Origin: Bacteroidota bacterium
Lineage (GTDB): Bacteria; Bacteroidota; Bacteroidia; Chitinophagales; Chitinophagaceae
Reading direction: 5' to 3'
DNA: 64,000 nucleotides
NCBI GenBank assembly: GCA_023387985.1
Contig: JAEWHC010000009.1
Coordinates: 310,001-374,000 of the forward strand
This document shows, in pieces, positions 60,998 to 64,000 of the stretch (positions are counted from its first letter, which is position 1; every line of letters starts with the position of its first letter). The notes under the pieces are model-generated. The model was not told the DNA's origin, ran no database searches, and saw only the letters and a program-made list of their open reading frames with translations. Both the position numbers and the translations under genes were made by a program.

Positions 60998-62215
60998 ATG
61001 CAGCAAACAAACCGGTGGCTGATCGTTGTTTCAGCAACGCTGACCCATTTATTGCTTGGAACCGTTTACGCATGGAGTTTTTTCCAGAAACCAATTAGCG
61101 AGACCTATGGATGGAGCCAGAGCGAAACTGCCTGGACATTCAGCATTGCCATTTTTATGCTCGGCATCACCGCGGCCTGGAGCGGCGGAAAAACCGCCAG
61201 ATTTGGTGTAAAAAAACTCGCGGTCACTGGTACCATTCTGTATGCTGCCGGATATATTATTTCTTATTTTGCGCTCAAGTACCATTTGCTTTTCCTGCTC
61301 TATTTCGGGTTCGGAATTGTTGGAGGCATTGGTTTGGGAATGGCCTACGTCACACCGGTCGCGGCGGTATCCGGTTGGTTCCCCGACAAGCAGGGCCTGG
61401 CCACCGGAATGGTGGTTATGGGCTTTGGCCTCGGCGCTTTCCTGATGTCCAAAATTCTCGCACCTTTTTTTCTTAGCCTGTTCAGGGGCAATCTCGAAAA
61501 CGCTTTCCTGGCAATCGGTATCCTTCTTCTGGTCGTTCATCCCTTAACGGCGGGCTTGCTCAGATCCAAACCTGTTGAAGGAAAACCGAATTCCGCAATC
61601 CCGGCAAAACTTCGTTACACCATCATCAAGGCCGATTATGTATTTATTTGGCTGATCTTCACCTTCAATATCATAGCGGGAATGATTTTCCTGGCCTTTC
61701 AATCTCCGTTACTGCAGGATATCCTGATAATGGAAGGCATAACCGATACGATGACTTTGGGACAGAAAGGCGCTACATTGATTGGCATCAGCGCCTTGTT
61801 CAATGGGGCAGGCCGAATATTCTGGGGAACTGTCTCGGACAAGGTTGGCCGAATTCCCACATTCCGCCTGTTGCTGGGTATAGAGATCCTGGTTTTCCTC
61901 GCGCTGATCTTCACGCAGCATTCCACAGTTTTCTTCGCAGGGGTATGCCTTGTTCTGCTTTGTTATGGCGGCGGATTCGGGGTAATTCCTTCACTGATCA
62001 AAGAGCGTTATGGTTCGAAACTGATGGCCACGGTTTATGGGATCACGCTAACCGGTTGGGGGATCGGCGGAATTTTTGGCCCGCAACTTATTGCCATCTT
62101 GAAAGATCGCTTTCCGGATAATGCAGGTGTATATTCGTTTTATTCGGGGTTGGGCATGTTGATACTCGGCTTCGTGCTTTCATTTCTTATTAAGAGAAAG
62201 GTGGCTGCGGAATAA
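60998..62215 (+). CDS. MFS transporter, oxalate/formate antiporter (OFA) family
   Basis: Twelve-helix inner-membrane carrier of 405 residues. The OFA start LLLGTVYAWSFFQKPISETY, the middle PVAAVSGWFPDKQGLATGMV and the GRIFWGTVSDKVGR loop are characteristic. Family members exchange small mono- or dicarboxylates such as oxalate, formate, lactate or pyruvate. Following tnaA by 136 bp, it could handle the pyruvate made by tryptophanase, but it has its own promoter element and this is inference. Confidence 0.9.
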   Translation: MQQTNRWLIVVSATLTHLLLGTVYAWSFFQKPISETYGWSQSETAWTFSIAIFMLGITAAWSGGKTARFGVKKLAVTGTILYAAGYIISYFALKYHLLFLLYFGFGIVGGIGLGMAYVTPVAAVSGWFPDKQGLATGMVVMGFGLGAFLMSKILAPFFLSLFRGNLENAFLAIGILLLVVHPLTAGLLRSKPVEGKPNSAIPAKLRYTIIKADYVFIWLIFTFNIIAGMIFLAFQSPLLQDILIMEGITDTMTLGQKGATLIGISALFNGAGRIFWGTVSDKVGRIPTFRLLLGIEILVFLALIFTQHSTVFFAGVCLVLLCYGGGFGVIPSLIKERYGSKLMATVYGITLTGWGIGGIFGPQLIAILKDRFPDNAGVYSFYSGLGMLILGFVLSFLIKRKVAAE

Positions 62216-62352
62216 GTTTAGCCATTTTGTGCCCAAATTCAGAGGTGGCATTTTACCGTTCCTTAGCTGCAAAATCACAGCAGTGTCTTTGTTTCAGGCT
62301 TCAATTAATTTTTGCGGTTTTCGCCTTCATGACGTTAGAGCCGGTAATGGAT

Positions 62353-63393
62353 TTACTTTTTCCAATGATCATCCGGAATGGATTTGTACCGCCCCCAAAA
62401 TTTATAGGATGTAAATGAAGTGAACGCGATGAGTTTGGAAAACGGGCTGTATTTCAGCAGAAAGTGTTGCAGGGCATATAAAGCCCAAATAAATAAAAGA
62501 AATATTCCTGACCATATTGTCAAACGGAGAAAGGACGAATGGATCTGCAATTTAATCATATGATTCAACAACAGGGTGAAGCCAAACGAACTTACGATGC
62601 TGACGATAACAAATAATCCATGTGCAACTTCAATGGCGTTTTTTGGACAATGGTTCATACAGTGCATGCAACTCTCACACTTAAAGGTCCAGAATGGGCG
62701 GGTATTAACCATTTTTATTGCATGTACCGGGCATTGCATCAGGCATAAACCGCAGGCATCACATTTTGAAGAGGCATAAAACGATTTTGCGATGGCAAAT
62801 CTTCCTATGAGGAAATAACCCAGGGCAATGGGTGAAATTAAAATATCCTGGATCAAATCCTTGAATGCTGAAAAATCGGGTTGTCCGGTATAAAACTTTT
62901 CTGCATGCTTTTCCACCCTGCGGTAATTGAATTGATGCAAATATTTTACGGCATTTTCTTTAAGTGCAGGGTGAACGGTGAGCCAGTTTGCCGGCATATC
63001 GAAAGGAACCATGCCTGTAATTTTATAACCTTTGGTCCACAAGATAAATGCCGATAGCATTAACGCAATTCCTGATAATCCGGGCATTACCCATTTTCCA
63101 ATTTTCAAACCTCCACGTGTGTTCATTACTATCACCGGGTTATTGCCTTTAGGGAATTTCCGGATAAATTTCAGCGTAATCGCAGGAAAATTAAAGCCAT
63201 GCGTTGGCGAAATGATTAGCACCAGTGCATTTTCAATACTGGCAGAAATAGTTGTTCGATCACACCGGGTGATGTCAAAGACTTTGCAGGGAATCTCTTT
63301 ATTTGCTGCAAATTCAGCCAGCCATAATGAAATGCATTTGGCATTTCCTGTTCCGGAAAAATAAAATATTGTAGCTTTTTTAATATTATTCAT
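62353..63393 (-). CDS. EFR1-type flavodoxin/ferredoxin protein with C-terminal membrane helices
   Basis: 346 residues from the ATG at 63393. An N-terminal flavodoxin-like domain (FYFSGTGNAK, FMN loop at 13-17; SPTHGFNFP; NTRGGLKIG) is followed by a dicluster ferredoxin with Cys 211, 214, 217, 221 and Cys 239, 242, 245, 249 (two 4Fe-4S clusters), and then two hydrophobic helices (about 258-280 and 290-313). EFR1 ferredoxins are normally soluble; here the tail anchors it to the membrane. It could pass electrons between a flavin and the quinone pool; the partner is not in the window. The ORF extends 10 codons upstream without support. Confidence 0.87.
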   Translation of the reverse strand: MNNIKKATIFYFSGTGNAKCISLWLAEFAANKEIPCKVFDITRCDRTTISASIENALVLIISPTHGFNFPAITLKFIRKFPKGNNPVIVMNTRGGLKIGKWVMPGLSGIALMLSAFILWTKGYKITGMVPFDMPANWLTVHPALKENAVKYLHQFNYRRVEKHAEKFYTGQPDFSAFKDLIQDILISPIALGYFLIGRFAIAKSFYASSKCDACGLCLMQCPVHAIKMVNTRPFWTFKCESCMHCMNHCPKNAIEVAHGLFVIVSIVSSFGFTLLLNHMIKLQIHSSFLRLTIWSGIFLLFIWALYALQHFLLKYSPFSKLIAFTSFTSYKFWGRYKSIPDDHWKK

Positions 63394-63581
63394 CGGATAC
63401 TTTTTGTTCTTGCTATCCGGCATTGGGTTTCGGTTGTAATCTCAGGCCAGTTACCTGGTACGCTCCGGCAGACACCCGTATAAATTTACCAAATAAATTT
63501 CACACTTGCATTTAGAATGCATTTGAGGCAAGGTTAATCGCAAATCAGTGTTGGAAATAAAAACTTGGGAGATAATAGGTA

Positions 63582-64000
63582 TCACTTACTGAGCAACTTC
63601 TCTTTGGCAAACCGTAAATATTGCTCCCAGTCATACAACAACATATCATGATTCCCCTTCCGCAAATGATATCTAACCCGGTCTCCAACCGGTATTTCCG
63701 CTTTTGGCCATTCTGCGCGGCCAAGACCTTCTATGCCGTACAAATTGTAAACCCGCTCTGCATGATGGCCCGAAAGAAATTCACCTTTTGGGTCAGCCCA
63801 AAGATCTTCTGAAGCACTGGCAATATATACCGGCCTTGGCGCCATCAATGCGATCAGCATATGTTGATCAAATGGAAGGTTTTCCGGATGGCCGTTGTAG
63901 GTTTTGTATTTTTCAATAAACCAATGTGGAAATGCCGTATTGATCACCTCAGTAGTCTCTCCAAAAATTCTTTTGGATAGTGCCGCGCCGCCTTCACCTG
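63582..64000 (-). CDS. CE15-like glucuronoyl esterase / alpha-beta hydrolase (C-terminal part, cut by window edge)
   Basis: The frame is open to the right edge; 139 codons plus the stop are visible. GEGGAALSKRIFGETTEVIN, FPHWFIEKYKTYNG, LPFDQHMLIALMAPRPVYI and ASEDLWADPKGEF are the conserved C-terminal segments of CE15-like esterases, and the catalytic His is probably that in RKGNHDMLLYDW. The nucleophile Ser lies beyond the window. The family splits esters between glucuronoyl side chains of xylan and lignin. The GTG at 63947 is internal, not the true start. No neighbouring xylan genes are visible. Confidence 0.78.
   Translation of the reverse strand, partial: GEGGAALSKRIFGETTEVINTAFPHWFIEKYKTYNGHPENLPFDQHMLIALMAPRPVYIASASEDLWADPKGEFLSGHHAERVYNLYGIEGLGRAEWPKAEIPVGDRVRYHLRKGNHDMLLYDWEQYLRFAKEKLLSK

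Noticed and set aside
1..64000. Mobile elements, prophage, CRISPR or defence islands
   Set aside because: No transposase, integrase, cas, restriction, toxin-antitoxin or phage genes were recognised, and neither tRNA gene is flanked by an integrase or an obvious attachment-site duplication.

Overview
The window looks like a chromosomal segment of a Bacteroidota bacterium, most likely a Chitinophagaceae relative. The signs are a secreted protein with a type IX secretion C-terminal domain, a GLPGLI protein beside a TonB-receptor-like outer-membrane protein, several Bac-lipoproteins, a CarB half without the MGS domain, starts without Shine-Dalgarno sequences, and repeated matches to the Bacteroidota -7 promoter element TAnnTTTG just upstream of genes. 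I see no phage, transposase, integrase or CRISPR array. The last gene (CE15-like esterase) runs off the right edge.

Layout. 0-13 kb: prfA, rlmD-type rRNA methyltransferase, DUF4126 membrane protein, M20 peptidase, two lipoproteins, a GLPGLI / outer-membrane receptor pair, a DHA2-type MFS exporter, a small membrane protein. 12.5-18 kb: a nitronate-monooxygenase-like enzyme fused to a LytTR DNA-binding domain, then a 1240-residue T9SS cargo protein. 18-27 kb: tRNA-Leu, KtrAB potassium uptake, a TlpA thioredoxin / parvulin foldase pair, ArsR plus a double rhodanese lacking catalytic cysteines, TsaB. 27-34.4 kb: RidA, M28 peptidase, a GH3/beta-lactamase fusion, DUF1015-SerC. 34.7-45.9 kb: PutP, DEAD-box helicase, thioesterase, zinc phospholipase C-like protein, TPR protein, tRNA-Arg, Pta-AckA acetate pathway, a nucleotide pyrophosphatase-like phosphodiesterase. 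46-53 kb: a free-standing C-terminal half of CarB and an elongation cluster mrdA-rodA-MBL hydrolase-coiled-coil protein. 53-64 kb: GH125 mannosidase, 5'-nucleotidase lipoprotein, serS with a probable independent small RNA upstream, methionine-type aminotransferase, tryptophanase, OFA-family MFS transporter, membrane-bound EFR1 ferredoxin, CE15-like esterase.

Most of the window is housekeeping. The items I consider unusual are: (1) the FMN-enzyme/LytTR fusion, a possible metabolite- or redox-responsive one-component regulator; (2) two arrays of degenerate GGTYNA hexamers lying immediately 3' of the stop codons of two unrelated genes and in the sense orientation; (3) an orphan transcription unit upstream of serS with its own promoter and terminator and a possible pseudoknot; (4) the isolated carB second half; (5) five genes whose exact TAnnTTTG element sits only 4-6 nt before the ATG, implying leaderless mRNAs. 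Several gene starts were moved inward because the longest reading frame began at a TTG or GTG that is part of a promoter element or gives an implausible N-terminus.
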